NCBI GenBank assembly: GCA_964650285.1
Contig: CAZYSP010000001.1
Span: forward strand, 1-64,000
Direction: 5' to 3'
From: JACPJP01 sp964650285
GTDB lineage: Archaea; Nanobdellota; Nanobdellia; Woesearchaeales; GW2011-AR4
Length of the DNA: 64,000 nucleotides
The notes under the pieces are model-generated. The model worked only from the letters and a program-made list of their open reading frames with translations, ran no database searches and had not been told where the DNA came from. The first letter of the stretch is position 1. Each line of letters opens with the position of its first letter. The position numbers and the translations under genes were made by a program. Below, one piece after another: positions 1-6,904 of this stretch.

Positions 1-2
1 GA

Positions 3-815
3 ATGAAAATGAAAAATTCAGAATTTAAAAAAGCAGAAGCTGAAATTTTTAAAGAAAACATTTGGCCAATTTTATTTCCTAAATCAACAGAATATTCAAG
101 TGTTCAAAATGTTGAATTAAAAACTGACTTCATTTATGGGGGTCGTGATTTGTATCTTACTGCAAAACAGTCAGATGAACGTTTTTTTGGTATTAAATAC
201 AAAGAAGTTCCATTTTCTCAATCAACAATAGATGCTATTAGGAAAGATTATGCAGAAAAGACAGGACAAAATCTTACATCTTTTTATGGTAAAACTAGGC
301 AAGCTCCTTCGACAACTGACAAAAGATTAGTGCATAGTTATATTTTGAAAATTGAGGGCAGTGTTCCTAATTGCACTAAAAAATCATGTGATACCTCTTT
401 CCGCAGAAAATTAATTTACACCACTATGGAATCTCCATTTTTCACAATTGATCATAGAAATCCTTTTGAGAATCATAGTATAGATGCAGAAATTTTTAGA
501 AGCTATGATACTGATACATTACCAAATGCAAAAGTCAGTTATACTTTAACAAAAGGCGAGATACACAACTTAGGAACTGATTGGAGTATTTTTGATAAGA
601 TTAAAGATGATTTACAAATTCCTATAAAACTTGGTGATGAGGATTTGCTACGTGTTGAAATTAAACCAAGTAATCTAAATAAAGGTAATTTGACAATTAA
701 CACCTCGATACCAACACCCGTTTCGAGAAGTAGTGATTTTGAAGTTTCAGAAAAATTGAAACATTTAGAAGATTTAGTAAAAGAGGCTGAAAGAGTTTTG
801 TGTTATGGAATATAA
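3..815 (+). CDS. Unrecognised soluble protein, 270 aa
   Basis: I do not recognise this protein. It is hydrophilic, has no membrane segment or signal peptide, and ends in a charged amphipathic helix (about residues 247-268). Two cysteines lie close together near residues 125-130 (NCTKKSC). The first ATG lies two bases from the window edge, so the true start may be further upstream. A second in-frame ATG follows two codons later. The next gene, 60 bases downstream on the same strand, is also unrecognised, so the two may be co-transcribed. Length and codon use look like a real gene. Confidence 0.6.
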   Translation: MKMKNSEFKKAEAEIFKENIWPILFPKSTEYSSVQNVELKTDFIYGGRDLYLTAKQSDERFFGIKYKEVPFSQSTIDAIRKDYAEKTGQNLTSFYGKTRQAPSTTDKRLVHSYILKIEGSVPNCTKKSCDTSFRRKLIYTTMESPFFTIDHRNPFENHSIDAEIFRSYDTDTLPNAKVSYTLTKGEIHNLGTDWSIFDKIKDDLQIPIKLGDEDLLRVEIKPSNLNKGNLTINTSIPTPVSRSSDFEVSEKLKHLEDLVKEAERVLCYGI

Positions 816-875
816 AAAATTAGTTCATAGTTTTACTTTGGAGGGAAAAATTTTTGAAAGGATGGTAAAATTAAC

Positions 876-1226
876 ATGGCATTCATAACTAATGTTGTAG
901 CAGAGAAATTTATTCCAAATGATATGGGAGTAATTTCAATTAGAAGGACAGATTTAGATCAATTAGTTGGAAAAGGGGGCCTTCATGCTTATAAAGGATA
1001 TAAGTCCTGTACTTCAAATGGGTATAAATGTATACTTTCTGAAAGATTGATTAATCTTGAAAAAAGGGCTAATTTCATAGCTATTCCTGGTAAACAATTT
1101 AAAATAGATGGTGGGAATAGTGCAACTTTTGATATGAGTGAGGTTTATGAAATGGAACCAAAATCTAGATTGACAAAGGATGTTGTCATACTTAAAAGAG
1201 TTTACGAGAAGATTAGATTGTTTTAA
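876..1226 (+). CDS. Unrecognised small protein, 116 aa
   Basis: A short, mostly hydrophilic protein with no motif I can name. It follows the gene ending at 815 on the same strand after 60 bases. Purine-rich stretches upstream (GGAGGG near 841, AAGGATGG near 858) could act as ribosome sites, but their spacing to the ATG is long. It ends eight bases before the convergent endonuclease III gene. Two cysteines at about residues 45 and 52 (SCTSNGYKC) could bind metal, but nothing supports that further. It could be a small accessory protein of the preceding gene. Confidence 0.55.
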   Translation: MAFITNVVAEKFIPNDMGVISIRRTDLDQLVGKGGLHAYKGYKSCTSNGYKCILSERLINLEKRANFIAIPGKQFKIDGGNSATFDMSEVYEMEPKSRLTKDVVILKRVYEKIRLF

Positions 1227-1233
1227 AGTAAAT

Positions 1234-1896
1234 TTACCTACTTTTCTTAACACCAATTCTTGGACAATATCTTCTTATGTAGCATTTAGAGCAAAAAGGG
1301 CTTACTGGGACACAGATGTTCTGGCCATGGGCAACTAATAAGTTGTTTAAGTCATGCCAGTATTTTCTTGGTATTATTTTTGTCAAAGCGATTTCTGTTT
1401 TTTCCGGTGTCTTTGTTCTTACCCAGCCTAATCTGTTTGTTAATTTATGGACATGCGTATCCACGGGAATATGAGAATTTTTATTAAAGCCATAACACAT
1501 TACAATTCCCATGCACTTTCTCCCTATGCCTGGAAGTTTTAATAATTCTTCTTCTTTGTTTGGAACATGCCCATTATAATTTTTAATCAAACTTTTACAT
1601 GTCTTTATGATGTATTTTGCTTTTGTGGGGTAAAATCCTACTGGAAATATTGCTTTCTCAATCTGTTTTTTTGAAAGCTTCAGCATATCTTTTGGGTTGT
1701 CTGCCAGATTGAATAGTCTTTTTGCAGCTGGTCCTGTAGTAGTGTCTTTTGTCCTTAAGCTCATTATGCAGGAAATCAAAACAAGAAAAGGGTCTTTACG
1801 CTTTCCTATCTCTGTTGCAATTGGATTTTCAAAGTTTTTTATTTCTTTTTTTAACAAAGAGATTATTTTGTCTATGTGTTTTATTTTTGGTTTCAT
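1234..1896 (-). CDS. nth: Endonuclease III (DNA glycosylase/AP lyase)
   Basis: This enzyme removes oxidised pyrimidines from DNA and nicks the resulting abasic site. The helix-hairpin-helix LPGIGRK is at residues 121-127, with the catalytic lysine at 127. The catalytic aspartate is D146 in PVDTHVHKL. The C-terminal [4Fe-4S] loop is complete, with Cys195, 202, 205 and 211 (C-x6-C-x2-C-x5-C). The length of 220 aa is normal. The start lies three bases after the peroxiredoxin stop codon, so it is probably the last gene of the Fur/SOR/peroxiredoxin run. That links base-excision repair to oxidative-stress control (inference). Confidence 0.95.
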   Translation of the reverse strand: MKPKIKHIDKIISLLKKEIKNFENPIATEIGKRKDPFLVLISCIMSLRTKDTTTGPAAKRLFNLADNPKDMLKLSKKQIEKAIFPVGFYPTKAKYIIKTCKSLIKNYNGHVPNKEEELLKLPGIGRKCMGIVMCYGFNKNSHIPVDTHVHKLTNRLGWVRTKTPEKTEIALTKIIPRKYWHDLNNLLVAHGQNICVPVSPFCSKCYIRRYCPRIGVKKSR

Positions 1897-1899
1897 GCA

Positions 1900-2463
1900 T
1901 TATATTTTTCCAACTAAATCTAATCCGGGTTTTAAAGTTTTTTTGCCTGGCTGCCAATTCATCGGGCAGACTTCATCTTTGTGTTTGCTAACATACTGTG
2001 CTGCCTGTAATTTCCTGATAAGTTCCTGTATGTTTCTCCCTATACTGTTATCATGAAACTCAAATGCTTTAATTATGCCTTTTGGATCAATTATGTATGT
2101 AGCCCTTAAAGAAACACCCTCATTTTCGATTAATGTCCAGTATGCTTTAGTTACTCTTCTTGCTGGGTCTGCCAGCATTGGAAACTTAATCTTCTTTATT
2201 GTAGAAGAATTATCATGCCATGCCTTGTGTACAAAACCTGTATCAACACTGATACTTATTACTTCTGCATTCAATTTTTTTATTTCTTCATAGTTGTCTG
2301 CTAATCCCCCAAGTTCAGTTGGACAGACAAAAGTAAAGTCAGCAGGGTAGAAAAAAAGTATAACCCATTTGCCCCTATAATCGCTTAAACTTATTTTTTT
2401 AACTTGGCCATTTACAAATGCATCTTCTGTAAATTCATGTGCTTTTTCATTTATATTTACCAT
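1900..2463 (-). CDS. 2-Cys peroxiredoxin (AhpC type)
   Basis: This is a thiol peroxidase that reduces H2O2 and organic peroxides in the cytoplasm. The peroxidatic cysteine is C47 in FTFVCPTE and the resolving cysteine is C166 in EVCPMNW, near the C-terminus, as in the AhpC/Prx1 subfamily. The length of 187 aa is typical. It lies 6 bases downstream of the superoxide reductase gene and 3 bases upstream of nth. The pairing is logical: superoxide reductase makes peroxide, which this enzyme removes. No dedicated AhpF-type reductase is nearby, so the electron donor is unknown. Confidence 0.95.
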   Translation of the reverse strand: MVNINEKAHEFTEDAFVNGQVKKISLSDYRGKWVILFFYPADFTFVCPTELGGLADNYEEIKKLNAEVISISVDTGFVHKAWHDNSSTIKKIKFPMLADPARRVTKAYWTLIENEGVSLRATYIIDPKGIIKAFEFHDNSIGRNIQELIRKLQAAQYVSKHKDEVCPMNWQPGKKTLKPGLDLVGKI

Positions 2464-2469
2464 TTTTCA

Positions 2470-2769
2470 TCACCTCGATATTGATTCCCATAAACCATGC
2501 TGATTACAATTTGCTTGAACTTTAAGATTTCCTAAGACTACATTCTCAAATACAGCTTCAGGTTTATCCCCTGGTTTTAATTCCTTTTTTTCTATTGATT
2601 CGTTATTCCTGAATAACTCTATGAAATTTATATAATGCTCTGCTTCCATTGGATGAGTTATCTCGCCCACCTTTACTATTACTCTATCACCATCTACTTC
2701 TATAACTGGTATATGTTTTTTCTCAGAATCCGTCATATTATTTTTATCTTTTGGTTTATTTATTTCCAT
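2470..2769 (-). CDS. Superoxide reductase (neelaredoxin/desulfoferrodoxin C-terminal type)
   Basis: This enzyme reduces superoxide to peroxide at a mononuclear iron site without making oxygen. The iron ligands of the family are visible: His in KKHIPV, His in THPMEAEH (two), and the Cys and His of NCNQHGLW near the C-terminus. The N-terminal desulforedoxin domain with four cysteines is absent, so this is the one-iron form. I place the start at the ATG at 2769 because GGGGGT lies just before it. An ATG at 2784 in the same frame is also possible. It sits upstream of peroxiredoxin and downstream of the Fur-like regulator. Confidence 0.9.
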   Translation of the reverse strand: MEINKPKDKNNMTDSEKKHIPVIEVDGDRVIVKVGEITHPMEAEHYINFIELFRNNESIEKKELKPGDKPEAVFENVVLGNLKVQANCNQHGLWESISR

Positions 2770-2817
2770 TTTTTCTACCCCCATTTCTTATAGTATATCA
2801 ATTTTATGATAATGTTG

Positions 2818-2946
2818 CTATGAAATTAATTCATAACCTTCACAAAGAGTGTCGTAACAAGATTCACAAATAGAGACATATTTGTTCATGTCGTTTCTCG
2901 CTCTTAATAATTTTTCTTTTTTGCCGCAATTATCGCATTTCATCAT
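2818..2946 (-). CDS. Zinc-ribbon mini-protein, 42 aa
   Basis: This small reading frame lies between the Fur-like gene and superoxide reductase. It begins one base after the fur stop codon (TAA, A, ATG ATG) and encodes a 42-residue protein with two CxxC knuckles, MKCDNCGK near the N-terminus and ICESCYD near residue 28, plus a further Cys. Spacing, tight coupling to fur and in-frame cysteines support a real gene. It could bind zinc or iron, or donate electrons like a rubredoxin-type protein to superoxide reductase, but the residues between the knuckles do not match rubredoxin. Function unknown. Confidence 0.65.
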   Translation of the reverse strand: MMKCDNCGKKEKLLRARNDMNKYVSICESCYDTLCEGYELIS

Positions 2947-2947
2947 T

Positions 2948-3331
2948 TTAAGCTTTTTTGCATTTTTTACAAATTCCATAAAAAATCACATTAACAGAAC
3001 TTGGTTCAAAATTATCTAACTGAATTTTATTTAATGCATATTTTGATATCTCTTTTTGGAAGATATCATAAATTTTACTACATTTTTTACATATGCAATG
3101 CTGATGGGTACTAATATCTGCATCAAAATTAAAATTGTTGTTTATATTAAGCCTTCGTATTTTTCCTTCATTATTCAATAAATTTAGATTCCTATAGACT
3201 GTTGCAAGAGTGATTGTAGGAAGCTCTTTTTTTACTGTATCGTATATAGTCTCTGCTGTAGGATGAGTCTTTACACTTTTTAAGTATTCAAGAATCTTTA
3301 TTTTCTGAATCGTGAGTCTTCTTTTTGGCAT
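2948..3331 (-). CDS. Fur/PerR-family metal-dependent repressor
   Basis: A transcription regulator with an N-terminal winged helix (residues 1-75, including HPTAE and the recognition helix TVYRNL) and a C-terminal metal-binding dimerisation domain. HQHCICKKCSKIYDI holds the regulatory histidines and the first CxxC (C81, C84); a second CxxC is at C121/C124, forming the structural zinc site. At 127 aa it is slightly short for the family. It leads a run encoding a zinc-ribbon protein, superoxide reductase, peroxiredoxin and Nth, so a peroxide or iron sensor is likely. A TATA box and an AT-rich palindrome lie upstream and suggest autoregulation. Confidence 0.92.
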   Translation of the reverse strand: MPKRRLTIQKIKILEYLKSVKTHPTAETIYDTVKKELPTITLATVYRNLNLLNNEGKIRRLNINNNFNFDADISTHQHCICKKCSKIYDIFQKEISKYALNKIQLDNFEPSSVNVIFYGICKKCKKA

Positions 3332-3348
3332 TTTTTATTTCTTATTTA

Positions 3349-3386
3349 TAATAATTATTAATAAGGAATTATTATTAATATATAAA
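3349..3386 (-). promoter_or_regulatory. Promoter and possible Fur operator for the oxidative-stress run
   Basis: Read on the minus strand, a TATA box (TTTATATA) lies at 3386-3379, about 50 bases upstream of the fur ATG, so transcription should start near 3355. A perfect 12-base palindrome TAATAATTATTA at 3349-3360 covers that point. Fur and PerR boxes are AT-rich inverted repeats, so this is a plausible autoregulatory operator. The surrounding DNA is also very AT-rich, so a chance palindrome is possible. Confidence 0.45.
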
Positions 3387-3438
3387 TCTTTCTTTTTTTA
3401 ATAGAAAATACGATAAAATGAAGGCCAGTTTACTTTCA

Positions 3439-3987
3439 TCAGTTACCAAACTTCTCAACCTTATAGGCATACACTTCCATGTTATTGTCTTTCCATGCCC
3501 CTACACTTAAATGTGCTTTTAGGCATAGGTTCATGAGGAATTGTTCTTTGTCAGGAAGCTGCTCCCATACCTGGGGCAAAAATGTTGCTGTTAGCATTTC
3601 TTTTTTAATTATAATTCCTTCTCCATCATTCAGTTTTTTTAGTAAATGTGGTGCATCTATGTAAGCTAATCTTACAGGATCTGTTAAGATAGACACTTCT
3701 ATTGTTAATTCACTTGCTTCTTGTTTTGTTAATGGCGGAAACCTGGGGTCGGAATAAGCTGCATTTACAGCGTTTTGTATTACAGCTTCATAAAGAGGCA
3801 TAACAGGGAGAATGCTGCCAATACAGCCTCTTAAGTGGTCATTAATGGTCAAGGTTACAAAAACTCCTTTTTTTTCTTTTAGTGTATTGGAAAGTTTATT
3901 TAAATCAGGAGTGATAATTTTTGGATAGTTTAAGATAGCGGCTCTTGCTGATTTCAGCAAAAATTCCTGTTCTGTTTTAGTTGTCAT
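3439..3987 (-). CDS. AMMECR1-domain protein of the AMMECR1/MEMO/radical-SAM trio
   Basis: A member of the AMMECR1 family, named after a human gene. The hallmark LRGCIGS is near residues 53-59 and the conserved YSDPRFPPL segment near residue 78. The length of 182 aa is typical of the archaeal forms. The molecular function is unknown. The MEMO and radical-SAM partners lie just upstream on the same strand, separated only by a 163-base gap that contains a structured repeat element. In many prokaryotes the three domains occur together or fused, so a shared pathway is likely (established co-occurrence; pathway unknown). Confidence 0.9.
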   Translation of the reverse strand: MTTKTEQEFLLKSARAAILNYPKIITPDLNKLSNTLKEKKGVFVTLTINDHLRGCIGSILPVMPLYEAVIQNAVNAAYSDPRFPPLTKQEASELTIEVSILTDPVRLAYIDAPHLLKKLNDGEGIIIKKEMLTATFLPQVWEQLPDKEQFLMNLCLKAHLSVGAWKDNNMEVYAYKVEKFGN

Positions 3988-4014
3988 TTTAATGGTTGTT
4001 GATTAATTTCAACT

Positions 4015-4134
4015 GCAAAGCCAAGCTATGCCAGAGCGGACTTTAGACAAAAATCCCTTTCGGGCAATTTTGGTTAATATCATTTAGTTATTTTTCCCAC
4101 CCGCCTCCCCTGAACAGGCAATGCTTGGCTTTGC
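4015..4134 (+). repeat. Structured intergenic element, copy A
   Basis: The element is closed by a perfect 12-base inverted repeat, GCAAAGCCAAGC (4015-4026) and GCTTGGCTTTGC (4123-4134), followed after a 2x2 mismatch by UGCC/GGCA. Inside are two blocks shared with copy B at 23569: TGCCAGAGCGGACTT (4029-4043) and TTTTTCCCACCCGCCTCCCC (4091-4110), plus a small CCC-TTTC-GGG hairpin. The closing stem differs in sequence from copy B yet pairs in both, which suggests a selected RNA or DNA structure. The strand is assigned by matching orientation only. It sits between the MEMO and AMMECR1 genes. Confidence 0.6.
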
Positions 4135-4150
4135 TTATTTAAAGTTTTAT

Positions 4151-4912
4151 TTAGTAAAATGCAAAACTGGCGTAACCTACAACACCACTTTTATCGCCGG
4201 TAACGTCTCCTGAGTTTTTATAGCTAAGCAATTTGCATTTCCAATTTAATTTTTTGGCAATACTTATTAATATCATTATTGGGATTTTTCCGCATGCGTC
4301 TCCTTGTTTTTCCATTTTATCGTAGTCTAAATTCTGGATTGTTTGTATGGTATTTTTATCAATTTCAACAGCCATATCATATGGCTGGTAATGGCTTAAA
4401 TCAGAACTAATTATTAGGATAGTATTATTATCCAATAAATTAATTATTTTTTCACTTATTTTTTTTGGGTCTGGGTCTATTTCTCCTGTTACTAAAGGCA
4501 GGATTTCAAAACTTCCTAATGTTTTTTGCAGAAAAGGTATCTGAACTTCTAAACAATGTTCATTAATATGTGCTTCTTCAAGTTTTGGAAAATCATTTTT
4601 TGTAACTTTAATTTTTCCCAGCGGTGTTTCCCAATAATCATTGACGTCTGCAACAATATCATTGAAATAAAAGGTGTGAGAAGGTCCTAGCAAGATAATT
4701 TTTTGTTTTTTGAATTTTTTTAATAAAGCGTATGAATAAGTTGCTACCTGGGCAGAGTAGATATATCCGGCATGGGGCACTATCAAGGCTTTAGGTTCTT
4801 TTTCTAGATCAACATTAGTAACATTTTTCAAGAATTTATTGAGCATGCTTTCCAGCTCTTCTTTGCTTGCTGGATAAAATGCTCCTGCTACAACGGCATG
4901 TCTTGTTTTCAT
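4151..4912 (-). CDS. MEMO1-family protein
   Basis: A MEMO family protein, related in fold to extradiol-type dioxygenases. Conserved segments are visible: AVVAGAFYP at the N-terminus, IVPHAGYIYS near residue 46, LLGPSHTFYF near 77, NEHCLEVQIPFL near 117 and SSDLSHYQPYD near 172, which carry the histidines and aspartates of the putative metal site. I prefer the ATG at 4912 because it forms an ATGA overlap with the stop of the upstream radical-SAM gene; an ATG at 4918 is also in frame. Human MEMO1 has been reported to bind iron; the role here is unknown. Confidence 0.92.
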   Translation of the reverse strand: MKTRHAVVAGAFYPASKEELESMLNKFLKNVTNVDLEKEPKALIVPHAGYIYSAQVATYSYALLKKFKKQKIILLGPSHTFYFNDIVADVNDYWETPLGKIKVTKNDFPKLEEAHINEHCLEVQIPFLQKTLGSFEILPLVTGEIDPDPKKISEKIINLLDNNTILIISSDLSHYQPYDMAVEIDKNTIQTIQNLDYDKMEKQGDACGKIPIMILISIAKKLNWKCKLLSYKNSGDVTGDKSGVVGYASFAFY

Positions 4913-5967
4913 TTCCATATACCTGCTATTTTTTCATTGCATTTTTTGCATATTCCATTTTCAAAGTTTTCAATGCTGGCAAAAAATCCACTTCTTTTTA
5001 TTAACAATGTGTTGCATTTAGGACAATATGTGTTTGAATGTTTGTCATCCAGAATATTACCAACATAAATGTAATTTAAACCAGCTTTTTTGCCTATAGT
5101 GTGGGCTTTATCCAAAACTGTGTAGCTTGTAGAAGGAACATCAGTCATTTTATAATCTGGATGAAAGGCTGTTACATGCCATGGAATGTTTTTGCCAATA
5201 TTTGAAATAAAATCAGCTATTTTTTTTAATTCTTCATCTGAATCATTTTTACCAGGAATAATTAAAGTTGTTATCTCTATCCAGATGCCTAATTTATAAG
5301 CAAGTTTTATTGTGTCCAAAACAGGCTGTAAGCGGGCTTTGCAGATTTTTTTGTAGAATTCATCGTTAAATGACTTTAAGTCAATGTTCATTCCATCTAA
5401 ATAAGGCTTAAGAAGCTTTAATGCTTCTTCTGTCTCATAGCCGTTTGTGACAAAAACATTTTTTATTCCTTTTTTACCAGCAAGTTTTGCAGTATCGTAT
5501 GCATATTCAAAAAAAATACTGGGTTCGTTGTAGGTATAGGCAATGCCTGGGATATTTTTTTCCATGCAGATTTCTACAATTTTTTCTGGCGGAAGCTCAT
5601 AACCAAATTTGCTTATTTCAACGTCTATATCTGCAGTCTTTTTCTCCCTTAACAGCCTGTTTTTCAGATCTTTTGTTATCTGAGAGATGTCCCAGTTCTG
5701 GCAGAAGCCGCATGAAAAATCACAGCCAACTGTGCCTAATGAAAATATTTCTGTTTTGGGAAGAAAATGATATAATGGCTTTTTTTCAATAGGGTCTATG
5801 TTAAAAGAGGCTGCTTTTCCATAAACTAACAAATACAATTTTCCATCCTTATTTTGCCTAATGTCACAAATGCCTGTATTATCAGGAAGGATAATGCAGT
5901 TCTGTTTGCATGCAGTGCATTGAACTTTATTATTACTCAGTTTTTTGTATAAGATTGCTTCGTGCAT
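4909..5967 (-). CDS. Radical SAM enzyme of the AMMECR1/MEMO trio
   Basis: A radical S-adenosylmethionine enzyme resembling pyruvate-formate-lyase activases. The cluster motif is GCDFSCGFCQNW, with Cys82, 86 and 89 (C-x3-C-x2-C). An N-terminal cysteine region (CTACKQNC near residue 20) and a C-terminal zinc-ribbon-like pair (CPKC, then CKKC near residues 315-345) are typical of this subfamily. The length of 352 aa is normal. It is the first gene of the trio and overlaps MEMO by four bases, indicating translational coupling. The substrate is unknown; MEMO or AMMECR1 are candidates by association only. Confidence 0.93.
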   Translation of the reverse strand: MHEAILYKKLSNNKVQCTACKQNCIILPDNTGICDIRQNKDGKLYLLVYGKAASFNIDPIEKKPLYHFLPKTEIFSLGTVGCDFSCGFCQNWDISQITKDLKNRLLREKKTADIDVEISKFGYELPPEKIVEICMEKNIPGIAYTYNEPSIFFEYAYDTAKLAGKKGIKNVFVTNGYETEEALKLLKPYLDGMNIDLKSFNDEFYKKICKARLQPVLDTIKLAYKLGIWIEITTLIIPGKNDSDEELKKIADFISNIGKNIPWHVTAFHPDYKMTDVPSTSYTVLDKAHTIGKKAGLNYIYVGNILDDKHSNTYCPKCNTLLIKRSGFFASIENFENGICKKCNEKIAGIWK

Positions 5968-6169
5968 ATAGGTTTAGTTACCTTTATAGGTTTAAAAATA
6001 TTATTAAAATAACCTAATTGAAGCATTGAAAAGCCAATGATTCAAGAATTAACAGCAGCACATACAATAAGAACTAGCAGAATGATGATTTCCAAACAAT
6101 AAACTCTTGGTTGTCATGTGATTTGTGAGATGCAACATCTTTATAAATTTGTTCTATAAGAAAATCATT
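5968..6169. other. Intergenic gap without a recognised gene
   Basis: This 202-base stretch separates two minus-strand transcription units. Near 5980, a TTTATAGG-like sequence could be part of the promoter of the radical-SAM gene. A possible 21-codon frame starts at 6039 on the + strand but has no clear ribosome site or family match. A box-C-like ATGATGA at 6082-6088 has no partner D box. I see no convincing gene here. Confidence 0.4.
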
Positions 6170-6895
6170 TTATTTCAGAATTTTACCATTCCTTCTGCTC
6201 CAGAGCAGTAAATCCAAGTCGTCCATTGGGATGCTAATTTCGTTGCTGAATAATTTCATTCTCTGCTCTACGTCATAATATATCTTGCTTGTCAATGGTT
6301 TTTTAATTTCGTCAACAATATTAAATTCCAGTAAAGAGTTTAGTATGTGCTTGTCTAAAATTGCATAGCCTTTAAATCCAATGTTTCTTAAAAAATGTGA
6401 TGCTTCTTTATAGCTTAAGCCTTTAATTCCTTTGTTAAATGCAAAAAAATTTCTTAATTCGACAGGATTGCTTTTCAATGTTTCAATTTTATTTTTTATC
6501 TTGAAATTTAAATTATTTTTTAGGTATTCCCTTGTATGTATAATGTAAGAAGGTCTTAAAACATTAAAGCGATAAATTCCCTCTAGCTTTTTTGTCATTT
6601 CTTCTGCTGTTCCATTAATTAATAAATTCCTTACAGCATCTATAGCTTTTAAGCTCGTTTCTGCTGATGTGTTTGCGGTAAAGATGCAGAAGCATAGTTC
6701 CTCAAAGATTCTTTCATCATCATTCTTATTTACCTCTCTTAACTCCATTTTGTTGTTTTCATAAAACCAGGAATAAGGTTGTGAATAAAAAATATCAAAT
6801 TCTTTCAACCTTTTAGCTATCCTGTCTTTTTTAAGATTGTATTCTTTTTTTAGATTTTTTATTTGAGGACTGTTTAAGAGTTTTATGGTTTGCAT
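6170..6895 (-). CDS. ogg: 8-oxoguanine DNA glycosylase/lyase, archaeal Ogg2 type
   Basis: This enzyme excises 8-oxoguanine and cleaves the strand at the abasic site. The helix-hairpin-helix signature GIKGLSYKEASHFLRNIG lies at residues 156-173, with the catalytic lysine at K163 and the catalytic aspartate at D181 (AILDKHIL). The size of 241 aa and the motif wording match the Methanocaldococcus/Thermotoga Ogg2 group rather than human OGG1. It begins 9 bases after the ribonucleotide reductase stop codon on the same strand, so the two may be co-transcribed. Together with Nth nearby, it gives the organism both oxidised-purine and oxidised-pyrimidine repair. Confidence 0.9.
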   Translation of the reverse strand: MQTIKLLNSPQIKNLKKEYNLKKDRIAKRLKEFDIFYSQPYSWFYENNKMELREVNKNDDERIFEELCFCIFTANTSAETSLKAIDAVRNLLINGTAEEMTKKLEGIYRFNVLRPSYIIHTREYLKNNLNFKIKNKIETLKSNPVELRNFFAFNKGIKGLSYKEASHFLRNIGFKGYAILDKHILNSLLEFNIVDEIKKPLTSKIYYDVEQRMKLFSNEISIPMDDLDLLLWSRRNGKILK

Positions 6896-6904
6896 TTTGT
6901 TGCA

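Noticed and set aside
6082..6088. Box-C-like ATGATGA as part of a C/D-box sRNA
   Set aside because: No CUGA box D within a suitable distance on the same strand and no C'/D' pair.
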